Part shown: piece after piece, positions 6,997-16,363 of the stretch
How the letters are laid out: each line of letters opens with the position of its first letter
How positions within the stretch are numbered: the stretch's first letter is position 1
Assembly: GCF_019429535.1 (NCBI RefSeq)
Contig: NZ_JAHXZM010000004.1
Coordinates: forward strand, 248,001-312,000
Direction: 5' to 3'
Source of the DNA: Sphingomonas citricola
Lineage (GTDB): Bacteria > Pseudomonadota > Alphaproteobacteria > Sphingomonadales > Sphingomonadaceae
DNA length: 64,000 nucleotides
Notes under the pieces: model-generated
The model's input: the letters and a program-made list of their open reading frames with translations, nothing else
Told to the model about the DNA's origin: nothing
Databases searched by the model: none
Program-made: the position numbers and the translations under genes

Positions 6997-9860
6997 AAGA
7001 ACAGCTTTCTGATCGACAGCCGCACCGTCCGGCCCAATGGGTCGAGGTAGCCCGGCTGGAACCCGATCGGCACGGTGCCGGTCTGATCGGTAACGCGCTG
7101 ACGCTGGTTGAACGCGTTGTTGAGCGAGAGCGTGACACGCGTGCCACGCAGCCACGGATGCGCGCGGATCAGGTCGATCCGCTGCCCGAAGTCGGCGAAC
7201 AGTCGTAGGTTGACCGTTGTCAAACTGCCGAAATCGAGCGTCTGCGGGCTGGTCGGGGTCCCGCCGTTGACCCGCGTCGCGCTCTGGAAATTGAGCGATG
7301 CGCGCGCACCGAGGCCGTTGTTCGAGTAACCCGCCTGCCCCTCCAGCTCGTGGCGCGATTGTCCGCCCGAGCCGCCGATCGCGTCGCCGTTCAACAGGTC
7401 GAGGACCGGGCCGCCGTTGGCGATCGTCACCCGGTCGGTGAAGTGCCAGGTGTGGTACAGCGCGAACTGCACGCGTCCCCCGGCGGCCGCCCCGCCGCCG
7501 CCGCCGAAGCGCCCACCGCCGAAACCACCGCGACCACCACCGAAGCCGCCGCCGGGTCCGCGTCCGCCACCCGGCGCGTCACCGCCGCGGGGTTGCTCGC
7601 CGCCGTTCGCCGCCGCGCGCGCGCCGCTGCCGTCGGGGCGGGTCGTATCGGCCGTCGCACCCTCACCGTCGCGACGGCGCCCACCGGGCGGGCGCAGCCC
7701 CGCGAACGGGTTGGGACCGGTGCCGGCGCGGAACGCCTCCAGCTCCTTCTGGATCTTGGACTTGAGCTTGAACGAGACGTTGAAGCCGTAGCGCAGCTCC
7801 GACCGCTCGCTGCGCGCGAAATTGACCGGGCGGGTGTCGAGGCGAACGAGATCGCCGTTCACGCGCGTGAAGCGATCGCGGAACGCCGCCTCGATCGCGG
7901 CGCTGGCGGCGGGGAAGCTCGCGATCGGATCGTCGACGCGTTCGGTGACGTAATTGGCGATAAGATTGATGTCGCGATCCGACCACGGCTGGAGCGTCGC
8001 GCCCAGCTTGGTCACGTGGCGCTCGTCGGCGCGTAGGAATGGGTTGCCGCCGGTTACCGTCGTGACGGTCGCGGTCGTCCCGCGGACGTAATCGAACACG
8101 CGCACGCCCGCGGTCGGCACCTGCGGATTGCCCAGTTGCTGCGCCGAGGGTGCCTCGTCCTCGTTCGTCACCGAGTAGATCAGTCGCAACCCGCGCAGCG
8201 GCGACCAGTTTGCGCCGTAGCCGAGCGTCCAGAGCGTGCCGAAGTCCGACAAATGATCCGCTGCGACATTGGCGTTCAGCGAGAAGTCGCCGAGTCCGCT
8301 CAGCACCCCGCGCGTGCGGCTGGCGATCGGCAGGTCGAGATTGACCTGCGCGTTGCCGATATCGCGCGAGATGTCGGCGGGCAGCGTCACGCCTGCGCGC
8401 GTTGAGCGGCTGGCGAAATCGGCGCTCGACGCGCCGATACGGATGCTGGTGTTGGCGTCCCCCGCGGGCAGCGAGAAGACCGGCCCGGTCACCAATGTGT
8501 CGAGCGCAAGGTTGGTCGAGCGCGAGCGGCCGAGATTGTCGGGCGTCCGCACCAGATCGAATGCGCCGAACGGATTGGCGCCGGGGTCGTTAGCGGTCAG
8601 CAGCGCCTGAAACGCGGTCGTGTCGAGCCCCGTCTGGCTGCGCGTGTCGCTGGCGCTGTAGTCGGCGTTGGCGTTGACGGTCCAACGCCAGCGCCCCTGG
8701 TCGCCGTTCGCGCTCGCCCCCAGATGCGCGTCGGTGCTCTCGACATGCTGGCCGAGCACGCCGAGATCGGGAAACGCCCGGCTGACCCGCGCCTCGCTGG
8801 CGAAGGGCGAGAAAGGATTACCGACGGGCAGCAGGAGGTTCCCCGTCACGAGTCCGCGGTCCGCATCGCTCACGTCATGCTGAACACGCGCGTTGAAGGT
8901 CGCGCCGATCCGATCGGTCAGGCTGGTGGCGTAGACGCCATTCGCCTGGAAGCTTTTGGTTGCGGGCAGCAACGTACGGAAGCGCGACTGGTCGACGGAG
9001 CTGACGGTCGTGAGGAAATCACCTGCAGCGACCACGCCGTTCGCCGCCGACGCGGGTGCGCCGAGCGTGGTGCCGTCGGCCAACGTGACCGTGCCCGCAC
9101 TCGACGCCCCGCCCTGCGCCTGGATGATGCTACGCTCCGCCTCGGTCAGCGCGCTCGCCTGATCATATTCGAAGTGGACGCTGGTGCGCCCGGTGCGCTG
9201 GATGCGCAGCCAGTCGGCCTTGCCGCCGGGCTGGTTGCGCCCGCCGTCGGTCGCGAGCGTGTCGATCAGCTCGCCGGTATAGGCGCGGAAGCGTGGGCGC
9301 AGCACGAAGTTCACGACGCGCTGGTCGGCGCGATAGCCGTATTTGAGCGCGACCTCCTCGGGCAGGATCTCGACGCGCAGGATCGCCTCGGTCGGCAGGT
9401 CGCGGATCTCGGAGAAGCCGCCGATCCGCCGCCCGTTGAGCAACACCACCGGCGCGCCGCCCGATCCGCGACCCGAGCGCGTCTGCGGGCTGAGCTCGGT
9501 CAAAAGGTCGGCGACCGAGCTGACGCCGTAGCTGCGGATGTCGGCGGGGGACAATGTCTGTTCGGGCGGGATGTCGCCAACGACGCTGCCGACCGGCTTG
9601 CGCCCGGTGACGACGATGTCCTCGCCCTCACCCGCTTCACCCTGTGCGTCGGGTGAAGCGGCGGCGGCTTCGCTGGGGGAGCCGGCGGGCGGTATCGCGG
9701 CGGGGACGGCAGGCGCCTGTTCCGCCGTTGTCGCGGGCGTCGGCGCATCCGCGGGTGCCGGCTGCGCCGGTGCGGGAGCAGGAGGAAGCTGCGGCGCCGT
9801 TTGCGCAAAGGCGGGAACAGCGGCGGTGCTCGCCAGCAACAGGAACAATCGCAACGCCAC
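6993..9860 (-). CDS. TonB-dependent outer-membrane receptor with Gly/Arg-rich insert
   Basis: 955 residues. A signal peptide ending PAFAQ (about residue 20) is followed by a Pro/Ala-rich linker, a TonB-box-like GEDIVVTGR (about 79-87), a plug domain (NGRRIGGFSEIRDLPTEAI) and a C-terminal barrel ending in LFF. Residues of about 720-795 are low-complexity Gly/Arg, with repeated GGGRG/GGF motifs, inside what should be the barrel. TonB-dependent receptors import iron chelates, cobalamin or glycans; no substrate clue is in the neighbourhood. An unusually long gene for the window; no frameshift is seen. Its stop codon overlaps that of the ABC permease. Confidence 0.88.
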   Translation of the reverse strand: MALRLFLLLASTAAVPAFAQTAPQLPPAPAPAQPAPADAPTPATTAEQAPAVPAAIPPAGSPSEAAAASPDAQGEAGEGEDIVVTGRKPVGSVVGDIPPEQTLSPADIRSYGVSSVADLLTELSPQTRSGRGSGGAPVVLLNGRRIGGFSEIRDLPTEAILRVEILPEEVALKYGYRADQRVVNFVLRPRFRAYTGELIDTLATDGGRNQPGGKADWLRIQRTGRTSVHFEYDQASALTEAERSIIQAQGGASSAGTVTLADGTTLGAPASAANGVVAAGDFLTTVSSVDQSRFRTLLPATKSFQANGVYATSLTDRIGATFNARVQHDVSDADRGLVTGNLLLPVGNPFSPFASEARVSRAFPDLGVLGQHVESTDAHLGASANGDQGRWRWTVNANADYSASDTRSQTGLDTTAFQALLTANDPGANPFGAFDLVRTPDNLGRSRSTNLALDTLVTGPVFSLPAGDANTSIRIGASSADFASRSTRAGVTLPADISRDIGNAQVNLDLPIASRTRGVLSGLGDFSLNANVAADHLSDFGTLWTLGYGANWSPLRGLRLIYSVTNEDEAPSAQQLGNPQVPTAGVRVFDYVRGTTATVTTVTGGNPFLRADERHVTKLGATLQPWSDRDINLIANYVTERVDDPIASFPAASAAIEAAFRDRFTRVNGDLVRLDTRPVNFARSERSELRYGFNVSFKLKSKIQKELEAFRAGTGPNPFAGLRPPGGRRRDGEGATADTTRPDGSGARAAANGGEQPRGGDAPGGGRGPGGGFGGGRGGFGGGRFGGGGGAAAGGRVQFALYHTWHFTDRVTIANGGPVLDLLNGDAIGGSGGQSRHELEGQAGYSNNGLGARASLNFQSATRVNGGTPTSPQTLDFGSLTTVNLRLFADFGQRIDLIRAHPWLRGTRVTLSLNNAFNQRQRVTDQTGTVPIGFQPGYLDPLGRTVRLSIRKLFF

Positions 9861-9930
9861 ACTCCCTTACCCAATCGGCGGGCGCGTCGGCGCTAGCGGT
9901 GAAATGTCGCGCAATTATGCCCGCATGGCG

Positions 9931-11136
9931 TCAGCGCCCGGCGGGCAGATCGCGGAACGCGGCCTCCTTGTCGGTGCGAATCTCGCCCGGCAGGCCGAGG
10001 ACGCGTTCGGCGATGATGTTCTTCAATATCTCGTCGGTACCCCCCGCGATTCGCAGGCCCGGCGCGTTCATCACGGCCGATTGGAACAGGGCGCGCATCG
10101 GCGACACCGCGGCGTCGTTGATGATCCCGAACTGATCCTCCGCCTCGACCGCGCTGTTGCCGATGTCCTGTAACTGGTTGGCGGCGATGATCTTACCGAT
10201 CGAGCTTTCGGGACCAGGCGTCTGCCCGCGGCTGAGCGCGGTGATCGTGCGCATCCGCGTGTTGCGCAGCCCCTCGGCCTGGACGTACCAGTCAGCGAGC
10301 TTCTGTCGGAACGCCTTGTCCTGCAGCAGCGTCCCCTCGCCCGCGTCGAGTTCACGCGCCAGCTTCAGAATCTCCCTCGGGCCAGCGCCGCCCCCGCCGC
10401 CGACTGCGAGCCGTTCGTTCATCAGCGTGACGAGCGCGACGCGCCAGCCGTCGTCGACCTTCCCCAGCCGCTGTGCGTCGGGGATGCGGACGTCGGTGAA
10501 ATAAACCTCGTTGAAGTTCGACCCGCCCGACATCTGGTGGATCGGCCTGATCTCGACGCCCGCGCTGCGCAGGTCGAGCCAGAACATCGTCAGCCCCTTG
10601 TGCTTGGGCACGTCGGGGTTGGTACGCACCAGCACGATGCCGAAATCGGAATAATGCGCGCCCGAGGTCCACACCTTCTGCCCGTTGACGATCCAGTCGT
10701 CGCCGTCGCGCACCGCGCGCGTGCGGATCGCCGCCACGTCCGATCCCCCAGCTGGTTCGGAGAAGAGCTGCGACCAGATCTCCTCCCCACGCAGTGCCGG
10801 GCCGACGAAGCGCTGCTTGGTGGCATCGTCGGCGAACGCCATCACGGTCGGCACGCACATGCCCAGCCCGATGGTGAAATAACCGTATTGAACCGGGTGG
10901 CGCGCCTCCTCCTGACCGAAGATCACGCTCTGGATCGGGGTGCCGCCACCGCCGCCCCATTCCTTGGGCCAGGTAATCTGCGCGTAGCCCGCCGCGGCCT
11001 TGCGCGCCTGCCACGCGCGCGCCGCCGCCAGGTCGTCGGCATGCGGCATCGCCTTATGTTCGGGTACGTTGGCGTCGAGCCAGGCGCGGGCGGTGGCGCG
11101 GTACTCGGCCTCTTCGGGGGTGTCGTTGAAGTCCAT
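9931..11136 (-). CDS. Acyl-CoA dehydrogenase family protein (larger subunit-like, about 401 aa)
   Basis: The N-terminus (DFNDTPEEAEYRATARAWL) begins the acyl-CoA dehydrogenase fold; FAD-domain motifs such as WSQLFSEPAGGSDVA and a C-terminal GGTDEILKNIIAERVLGLP are present. ATG 11136 is preceded by a GAAGGGAAGA ribosome site; upstream in-frame codons to 11199 are not family sequence. It follows the smaller acyl-CoA dehydrogenase gene by 14 bases. The pair resembles heteromeric acyl-CoA dehydrogenases used for steroid or branched substrates, where only one subunit carries the catalytic glutamate; that assignment is inference. Confidence 0.9.
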   Translation of the reverse strand: MDFNDTPEEAEYRATARAWLDANVPEHKAMPHADDLAAARAWQARKAAAGYAQITWPKEWGGGGGTPIQSVIFGQEEARHPVQYGYFTIGLGMCVPTVMAFADDATKQRFVGPALRGEEIWSQLFSEPAGGSDVAAIRTRAVRDGDDWIVNGQKVWTSGAHYSDFGIVLVRTNPDVPKHKGLTMFWLDLRSAGVEIRPIHQMSGGSNFNEVYFTDVRIPDAQRLGKVDDGWRVALVTLMNERLAVGGGGGAGPREILKLARELDAGEGTLLQDKAFRQKLADWYVQAEGLRNTRMRTITALSRGQTPGPESSIGKIIAANQLQDIGNSAVEAEDQFGIINDAAVSPMRALFQSAVMNAPGLRIAGGTDEILKNIIAERVLGLPGEIRTDKEAAFRDLPAGR

Positions 11137-11150
11137 CGTCGCTCTTCCCT

Positions 11151-12248
11151 TCAGGCCGCGTTCTTCATCTCGAGCTGTGCCACCAACCGCTCGCGCCACT
11201 GCGCCGGCGCACCCGCGACCAGGCTCAACTGGCGCGAGCGGCGGTAATAGAGCTGCGGATCGGCCTCCCAGGTGAAGCCGATCCCGCCATGCGTTTGGAT
11301 GTTTTCCTTGGATGCGAACCAGAACGCCTCGCTCGCCGCGACACGCGCGGTGGCGGCGGCGAGCGGGAGTTCGGCGGCGCGCGCGTTCAATGCCCAGGCG
11401 CCGTAATAAGCGTTCGAGCGCGCGATCTCGTTCTTCACGTACACGTCGGCGAGCTTATGCTTGATCGCCTGATAGCCGCCGATCGGGCGGCCGAAGGCGT
11501 AGCGGTCGAGCGCGTAGCGCTTCGCCATCTCCAATGCCTTGTCCGCGCCGCCGATCTGTTCGAATGCGAGCAGCACCGCGGCGCGGTCGAACACCTGCTG
11601 CGCGGCGGTGAAGCCGTCCTCGTCGCCGAGCGGTTCGGCCGCGGCATCGGTGAAGGTCAGCCGCGCCGCCGACCGCGTCGGGTCGAGCGTCGTCAGCACC
11701 TCGGCGATGACGCCCGCGCCGCGCTCGACAAGGTAGAGGCCGTCGCCCGCCAGCACGACGATCAGGTCGGCGACGTCGCCGTCGGTGACCGGGATCTTCA
11801 CCCCCGACAGACGCCCGCCGGTCACGCTCGTCCCGATCGATCGCGCCGTCGTCGGCCCCGGTCCCTCACTCGTCGCGAACGCGCCGATCACCTCGCCCGC
11901 GGCGATGCGCGGCAGCCATTTCGCCTGTTGCGCCTCGGAGCCGAACAGCATCAGCGCCTCGGCGACGAAATAAACGGTCGACGCGAAGGGGGTCGGCGCG
12001 CAGGCGCGGCCCAGTTCCTCCGCGAGCGCGCATAGTTCGACGTGGCCGAGCCCGAGCCCGCCATGCGCCTCGGGGATCGCCGCGCCGAGCCAGCCCTGTT
12101 CGGCGACCCCGCGCCACAAGGACTCGTCATAGGCGCGGTCGGCGTGATCGAGGACCCCGCGCACCACCGCGGGCGGACATTTCGCGTCGAGGAACTTTCG
12201 TGCCTCGTCCTTCAGCATTTTCTGTTCGTCGGAATAATCGAAGTTCAT
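11151..12248 (-). CDS. Acyl-CoA dehydrogenase family protein (smaller, 365 aa)
   Basis: The N-terminus (NFDYSDEQKMLKDEARKFL) and the C-terminal THGGIGFTWEADPQLYYRRSR are family hallmarks; the latter is the conserved region that binds FAD and the acyl chain. The protein lies between the hydroxyacyl-CoA dehydrogenase gene (16-base gap) and the larger acyl-CoA dehydrogenase gene (14-base gap) in one transcription unit. It would oxidise an acyl-CoA to an enoyl-CoA, passing electrons to ETF. Substrate chain type cannot be told. Confidence 0.9.
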   Translation of the reverse strand: MNFDYSDEQKMLKDEARKFLDAKCPPAVVRGVLDHADRAYDESLWRGVAEQGWLGAAIPEAHGGLGLGHVELCALAEELGRACAPTPFASTVYFVAEALMLFGSEAQQAKWLPRIAAGEVIGAFATSEGPGPTTARSIGTSVTGGRLSGVKIPVTDGDVADLIVVLAGDGLYLVERGAGVIAEVLTTLDPTRSAARLTFTDAAAEPLGDEDGFTAAQQVFDRAAVLLAFEQIGGADKALEMAKRYALDRYAFGRPIGGYQAIKHKLADVYVKNEIARSNAYYGAWALNARAAELPLAAATARVAASEAFWFASKENIQTHGGIGFTWEADPQLYYRRSRQLSLVAGAPAQWRERLVAQLEMKNAA

Positions 12249-12264
12249 GTCGCTCCCCCGTCGA

Positions 12265-13053
12265 TCAGCGCGGCTGCATGCGGATCGCGCCGTCGAGCCG
12301 GACGTCCTCGCCGTTGAAATAACCGTTGCGGATCATCTCGAGCGCGAGGCGCGCATATTCCTCCGCCTGGCCTAGCCGTTTGGGGAAGGGGACCATCGCC
12401 GACAGCGCCGCCTTTACCTGCGGCTTGGCACGGCCGAGCAGCGGCGTGTCGAAGATACCGGGCAGGATCGTGTTGCAACGGATGTGTTCGGCCGAGAGAT
12501 CGCGCGCGACGACCAGCGTCATGCCGATCACCCCCGCCTTCGCACTGGCATAGGCGACCTGCCCGACCTGCCCCTCCTCGCCCGCGACGCTGGCGGTGTT
12601 AACGATCGCGCCGCGATCACCGTCGGGCAGAGGGTCGAGCGTCATCATCCCCGCCGCGGCGCCGACGATGCAGCGGAACGAGCCGACGAGGTTGAGCTCG
12701 ATCGTCTTCTGATAATTCTCGATCGGATAGGGCGTGATCGCGCCGTCGTCGCGCGCGCGCGCGACCGTCTTGTTCGGGCCGCCGAAGCCGCCGCCGGCGC
12801 AATTGACGAGGATGCGTTCCTGCCCATTCGCGGCGCGCGCGGCGGCGAAGCCCGCGTCGACCGACGCCTGGTCCATCACGTCGACCGCGCAGAAGGTTGC
12901 GCCGATCTCGTCGGCGATACCTGGGCCGATCTCGGCATTCTTGTCGAACAAGGCGACGCGGACGCCGTGGTCGCGCAGCGCACGCGCGGTGGCGAGCCCC
13001 AACCCCGAGGCGCCGCCGGTGATGATCGCCGCGAGTTCCGGCCCTAGCTCCAC
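12265..13053 (-). CDS. Type II 3-hydroxyacyl-CoA dehydrogenase-like SDR (HSD17B10 family)
   Basis: About 262 residues. It has the Rossmann motif TGGASGLG at residues 12-19, a YASAK catalytic motif, and the signature C-terminus with VPFPKRLG and DGAIRMQPR found in type II 3-hydroxyacyl-CoA dehydrogenases. It oxidises 3-hydroxyacyl-CoA to 3-ketoacyl-CoA with NAD. I chose GTG 13053 because GGGAG lies six bases upstream; ATG 13068 would add five residues but has no ribosome site. It is the first gene of a three-gene fatty-acid- or steroid-like oxidation operon, and a palindromic operator candidate lies 40 bases upstream. Confidence 0.85.
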   Translation of the reverse strand: MELGPELAAIITGGASGLGLATARALRDHGVRVALFDKNAEIGPGIADEIGATFCAVDVMDQASVDAGFAAARAANGQERILVNCAGGGFGGPNKTVARARDDGAITPYPIENYQKTIELNLVGSFRCIVGAAAGMMTLDPLPDGDRGAIVNTASVAGEEGQVGQVAYASAKAGVIGMTLVVARDLSAEHIRCNTILPGIFDTPLLGRAKPQVKAALSAMVPFPKRLGQAEEYARLALEMIRNGYFNGEDVRLDGAIRMQPR

Positions 13054-13093
13054 ATCGCTCTCCCGCATGCGGGCTGCGCGCCCGTCATGCAGG

Positions 13094-13107
13094 ATAACAT
13101 CTGTTAT
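13094..13107. promoter_or_regulatory. Palindromic operator candidate ATAACA-TC-TGTTAT
   Basis: Perfect 6-base arms with a 2-base centre, AT-rich against a GC-rich background, 41 bases upstream of the GTG that starts the acyl-CoA oxidation operon. Its size and symmetry fit a TetR-family dimer site, a common control of acyl-CoA dehydrogenase operons. No regulator gene is adjacent. Confidence 0.55.
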
Positions 13108-13120
13108 GCTGGCGCAGGCG

Positions 13121-15403
13121 TCAAGCGCCGATCGGTTCGATCTCGATGCGAACCGGCACCGACTTCGCCGCGGGGACGTGGCTTTCCTCGGCATGGTGTT
13201 CGAGTGCGATCAGCGGATTGCACTCGGGGTAATAGGTCGCGATGCAGCCCTTGGGCACGTCACGCGCGACGACCATCAGTCCCTCGACGCGGCGCGAGAC
13301 GTTGTCCCCGGCGTCGCCCACCAGCGTGACCTTCTGCCCCTCTGACAACCCGCGCTCGGCGATGTCGGCGGGGCTCATCATCACCACCTGCCGCGTGCCG
13401 TTGATGCCGCGGAAGCGATCCGAATAGCCGTAGATCGTGGTGTTGAACTGATCGTTCGAGCGTACCGTCAACATGCGGTAGCGGCCGTCGGTATCGGTGA
13501 AGCCGGTGGCGTTGAGCACGTCGGGCACGATGAATTCGGCCTTTTTCGACGGCGTGTCCCATTCGCGGCCCGCGGCCTTGTTGCCTTTCCAGAACCCGCC
13601 CGGCTCCTTCAACCGCTCGTTGAAGCGTTCGAAGAAATTGGGGAACGCCTCCGCGATCTGGTCGCGCACCAGCGCGTAATCGCCGACCCATTTATCCCAC
13701 GGCACGCGCGGATTGGGTTCGAGCGTTTCCTTCGCGATGCCGGCGACGATCGCGGGTTCGGACAACAGATGCGGGCTGGCGGGATCGACCTTGCCGAACG
13801 ACGGGTGGATGACGCTGGTCGAATCCTCCATCGTCACGTGCTGCGCGCCCGTTTCCTGCAGGTCGCGCTCGATCCGGCCGAGGCACGGCAGCAGCCAGGT
13901 GTCGCCGTTCGCGGGGATCAGGTGGCTGCGGTTGAGCTTGGTCGCGATCTGGACCGACAGGTCGAGCTGGCGCCAGCCTTCCTCCATCAACCGCGTCTCA
14001 GGCGTCGCGCGGACGAAATTGCCGCCGAGCGAGACGAAGCCGCGCACGCTGCCGTCGATCACGCCGCGGCACGCCTCAACGGTGTCGAGCCCCTTCTCGC
14101 GCGGGGGTTCGAAGCCGTACATCTCCTTGAACTTGTCGAGCGGGGCGAGTTCGGGCTTCTCGGTGATGCCGACGGTGCGCTGCCCCTGGACGTTGGAATG
14201 GCCGCGCACCGGAGTCGGGCCCGCGCCAGGTTTTCCGATGTTGCCGCGCATCAGCAGCAGGTTGACGAGCATCCGCACGTTGTCGACGCCCTTGACGTGC
14301 TGCGTCAGCCCCATCCCGTAGATCGCGATCGTCGCATTGGCGCGGCCGTATACCTCGGCCGCCATCGACAGCGCGTCGCGCGTCAGCCCCGATTCGCGCT
14401 CGATCTCGTCCCAGCCGGTCGCGCGCGCCTTCGCGGCGAAAGCGTCGAAATCGTGCGTGTTCTCGGCGATGAAGTCGTGATCGAGCCGGTCGTGCTCGAT
14501 CAGCCATTTGGCCATCCCCATCATTGCGGCGAGATCGCCGCCCGCGCGCACCTGATGATATTGGGTCGCGATCCGCGTCTCGCCGCCAGTCGCCATCTCG
14601 ATCGGGTTCTGCGGGTCGGTGAAGCGTTCGAGCCCGCGTTCGCGGAGCGGATTGAACACGATGATCGGCACGCCGCGCTTGCGCGCTGAGCGGAGCTGGT
14701 GGAGCATCCGCGGGCTGTTGGTCGCGACATTCTGACCGAAGTGCAGGATGCAGTCGGTGGTGTCGAAATCCTCGAGCCGCGTCGTCCCGACGGGCACGCC
14801 GATCGCCGCCTTCAGCCCGACCGAGGTCGATTCGTGGCACATGTTCGACGAATCGGGCAGGTTCTGATTGCCGTACATCCGCGCGAGCAACTGGTACATG
14901 TACGAGGTTTCGAGGCTGGCGCGGCCCGAGGCGTAGAAGACCACCGACTTGGGCGCGAGGCTCTTGAGCTTCGCGCCGATCTCCTTGAACGCCATTTCCC
15001 ACGGCACGACGACATATTTGTCGCTCGCCGCGTCGTACTTCATCGGATGGGTCAGCCGCCCGGCTTCCTCCAGACGGTAGTCACTCCATTCGCGAAGTGC
15101 GGTCAGCGTGTTGGCGCGGAAGAATTCGGGGGTCACGCGCTGGCTGGTGATCTCCCACGCGGTCGCTTTCGCGCCGTTCTCGCAGAATTCGGCCGGATTG
15201 GGCGGATAGGGTTTTGCCCACGCACAACTGACGCACTGGAACCCATCATGCTTGTTCTGCCGCAGCAGCTCGGCCGAGGTTTCAACCGGGTTCTTCTCGC
15301 GCGGGACGATGTCGGCGAGCGAGCGCATCGAGCCCCAACCGCCCGAGGGCCCGGTATAGGGCGTGAAATCGGGGCGATCTTCGTGTTGCTTGGCCATGGA
15401 CAT
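13121..15403 (-). CDS. FdhF/YdeP-family molybdopterin oxidoreductase
   Basis: 760 residues, the usual length of the YdeP group of formate-dehydrogenase-like molybdoenzymes. The N-terminal part contains GFQCVSCAWAKPYP; the middle holds molybdopterin-guanine-dinucleotide motifs (GKPGAGPTPVRGHSNVQGQRT region) and the C-terminal domain is the MopB-type barrel (MLTVRSNDQFNTTIYGYSDR region). These proteins are predicted cytoplasmic oxidoreductases with acid-stress links in E. coli; substrate is unknown. The ATG directly abuts the fdhD stop (TAG-ATG); ATG 15397 (MAKQHED) is an alternative. fdhD, its presumed maturation factor, is the upstream partner. Confidence 0.9.
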   Translation of the reverse strand: MSMAKQHEDRPDFTPYTGPSGGWGSMRSLADIVPREKNPVETSAELLRQNKHDGFQCVSCAWAKPYPPNPAEFCENGAKATAWEITSQRVTPEFFRANTLTALREWSDYRLEEAGRLTHPMKYDAASDKYVVVPWEMAFKEIGAKLKSLAPKSVVFYASGRASLETSYMYQLLARMYGNQNLPDSSNMCHESTSVGLKAAIGVPVGTTRLEDFDTTDCILHFGQNVATNSPRMLHQLRSARKRGVPIIVFNPLRERGLERFTDPQNPIEMATGGETRIATQYHQVRAGGDLAAMMGMAKWLIEHDRLDHDFIAENTHDFDAFAAKARATGWDEIERESGLTRDALSMAAEVYGRANATIAIYGMGLTQHVKGVDNVRMLVNLLLMRGNIGKPGAGPTPVRGHSNVQGQRTVGITEKPELAPLDKFKEMYGFEPPREKGLDTVEACRGVIDGSVRGFVSLGGNFVRATPETRLMEEGWRQLDLSVQIATKLNRSHLIPANGDTWLLPCLGRIERDLQETGAQHVTMEDSTSVIHPSFGKVDPASPHLLSEPAIVAGIAKETLEPNPRVPWDKWVGDYALVRDQIAEAFPNFFERFNERLKEPGGFWKGNKAAGREWDTPSKKAEFIVPDVLNATGFTDTDGRYRMLTVRSNDQFNTTIYGYSDRFRGINGTRQVVMMSPADIAERGLSEGQKVTLVGDAGDNVSRRVEGLMVVARDVPKGCIATYYPECNPLIALEHHAEESHVPAAKSVPVRIEIEPIGA

Positions 15404-16207
15404 CTAACTCGCGAAACGGGGAAAAGTACCGGCGGGTGCGGGCGGCGGGAACAAAACCGCGTCCGATCGCGCGAGGCTGACGAGCGTCAGCCCCGCCTGC
15501 GCCGCGCGCGCCAGTGCGAGATCGGTCGCCGCCGACACGGTGACCAGCACAGGACAGAGCGCGAGCGCGGCTTTCTCGACCAGCTCGTACGAGCAGCGCG
15601 ACGACAGCAAGGCGAAGCCGCCGTCCCATTCCAGCCCGCCCAGCGCCATCGCGCCGATCAGCTTGTCGAAGGCATTGTGGCGCCCGACATCCTCGCGCGC
15701 GAGGCGGATCGCGCCGTCGGCCGCGCACAGCATCGCCGCGTGCGCGGCACCGGTCGCGGCATTGAGCGGCTGGTGCGCGCGCATCGCGGCCAGCGCCCGG
15801 AAGATCGCGGGCGGGTCGATCGTGGTCGTGGGCACCTGCGGCAGCGCGCGGTGGACCGCCTCAAGATTGTCCATCCCGCACAGGCCGCACGAACTGTCGC
15901 TCGCGCGCGCACGCACGCGTGCGGCGACCGCGGCGGCGCGCGCGGGCGGGACCGACAGCCGCGCGATCCAGCCGAGCGGGGCCTCGAACAGGTCGAGCTC
16001 GGCGATCTCGTCCGCGCGCGCGACGATCCGCTCGGACAAGGCGAAGCCGGTGACGAAATCCGCGAGGTCGGCGGGTGTCGCCATCATCACGGCATAGCCC
16101 AGCCCGTTGATCTCGATCGCGACGGGATGCTCGGGCACCAGCGCGCGAACAACCGTGTCGCGTGCGCCGTCGGCGGCGACGCGGGTAAAGGCCGACGCGT
16201 CGCTCAC
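15404..16207 (-). CDS. fdhD: Formate dehydrogenase accessory sulfurtransferase FdhD
   Basis: 267 residues, family length. The essential Cys pair is present as CGLCG (C107, C110), and VGRHNAFDKLIG is the conserved nucleotide-like motif near the C-terminal half. FdhD transfers sulfur from IscS to the molybdenum cofactor of formate dehydrogenases. Its immediate 5' position to the YdeP-like enzyme gene suggests that enzyme is its client. The start is ATG 16207, downstream of a 155-base divergent spacer shared with a small plus-strand gene. Confidence 0.93.
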   Translation of the reverse strand: MSDASAFTRVAADGARDTVVRALVPEHPVAIEINGLGYAVMMATPADLADFVTGFALSERIVARADEIAELDLFEAPLGWIARLSVPPARAAAVAARVRARASDSSCGLCGMDNLEAVHRALPQVPTTTIDPPAIFRALAAMRAHQPLNAATGAAHAAMLCAADGAIRLAREDVGRHNAFDKLIGAMALGGLEWDGGFALLSSRCSYELVEKAALALCPVLVTVSAATDLALARAAQAGLTLVSLARSDAVLFPPPAPAGTFPRFAS

Positions 16208-16363
16208 CGGGGCGTTCCCATCGCCCCTGCTGATGTAAGTGACGAGGATTGCCGCCGAATTGTCGCTCGTCGCTGATGCATATCAAGGCAGTCCCCGTCA
16301 GGTGCGCGTATCATGGCGTTTCGTCATCACCCTCACCACCGCTTTGTTCAAAGGAGCCGGGAC

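Noticed and set aside
7350..9656. Long plus-strand frames opposite the TonB-dependent receptor
   Set aside because: They follow the codon bias of the minus-strand gene and have no family-like sequence.
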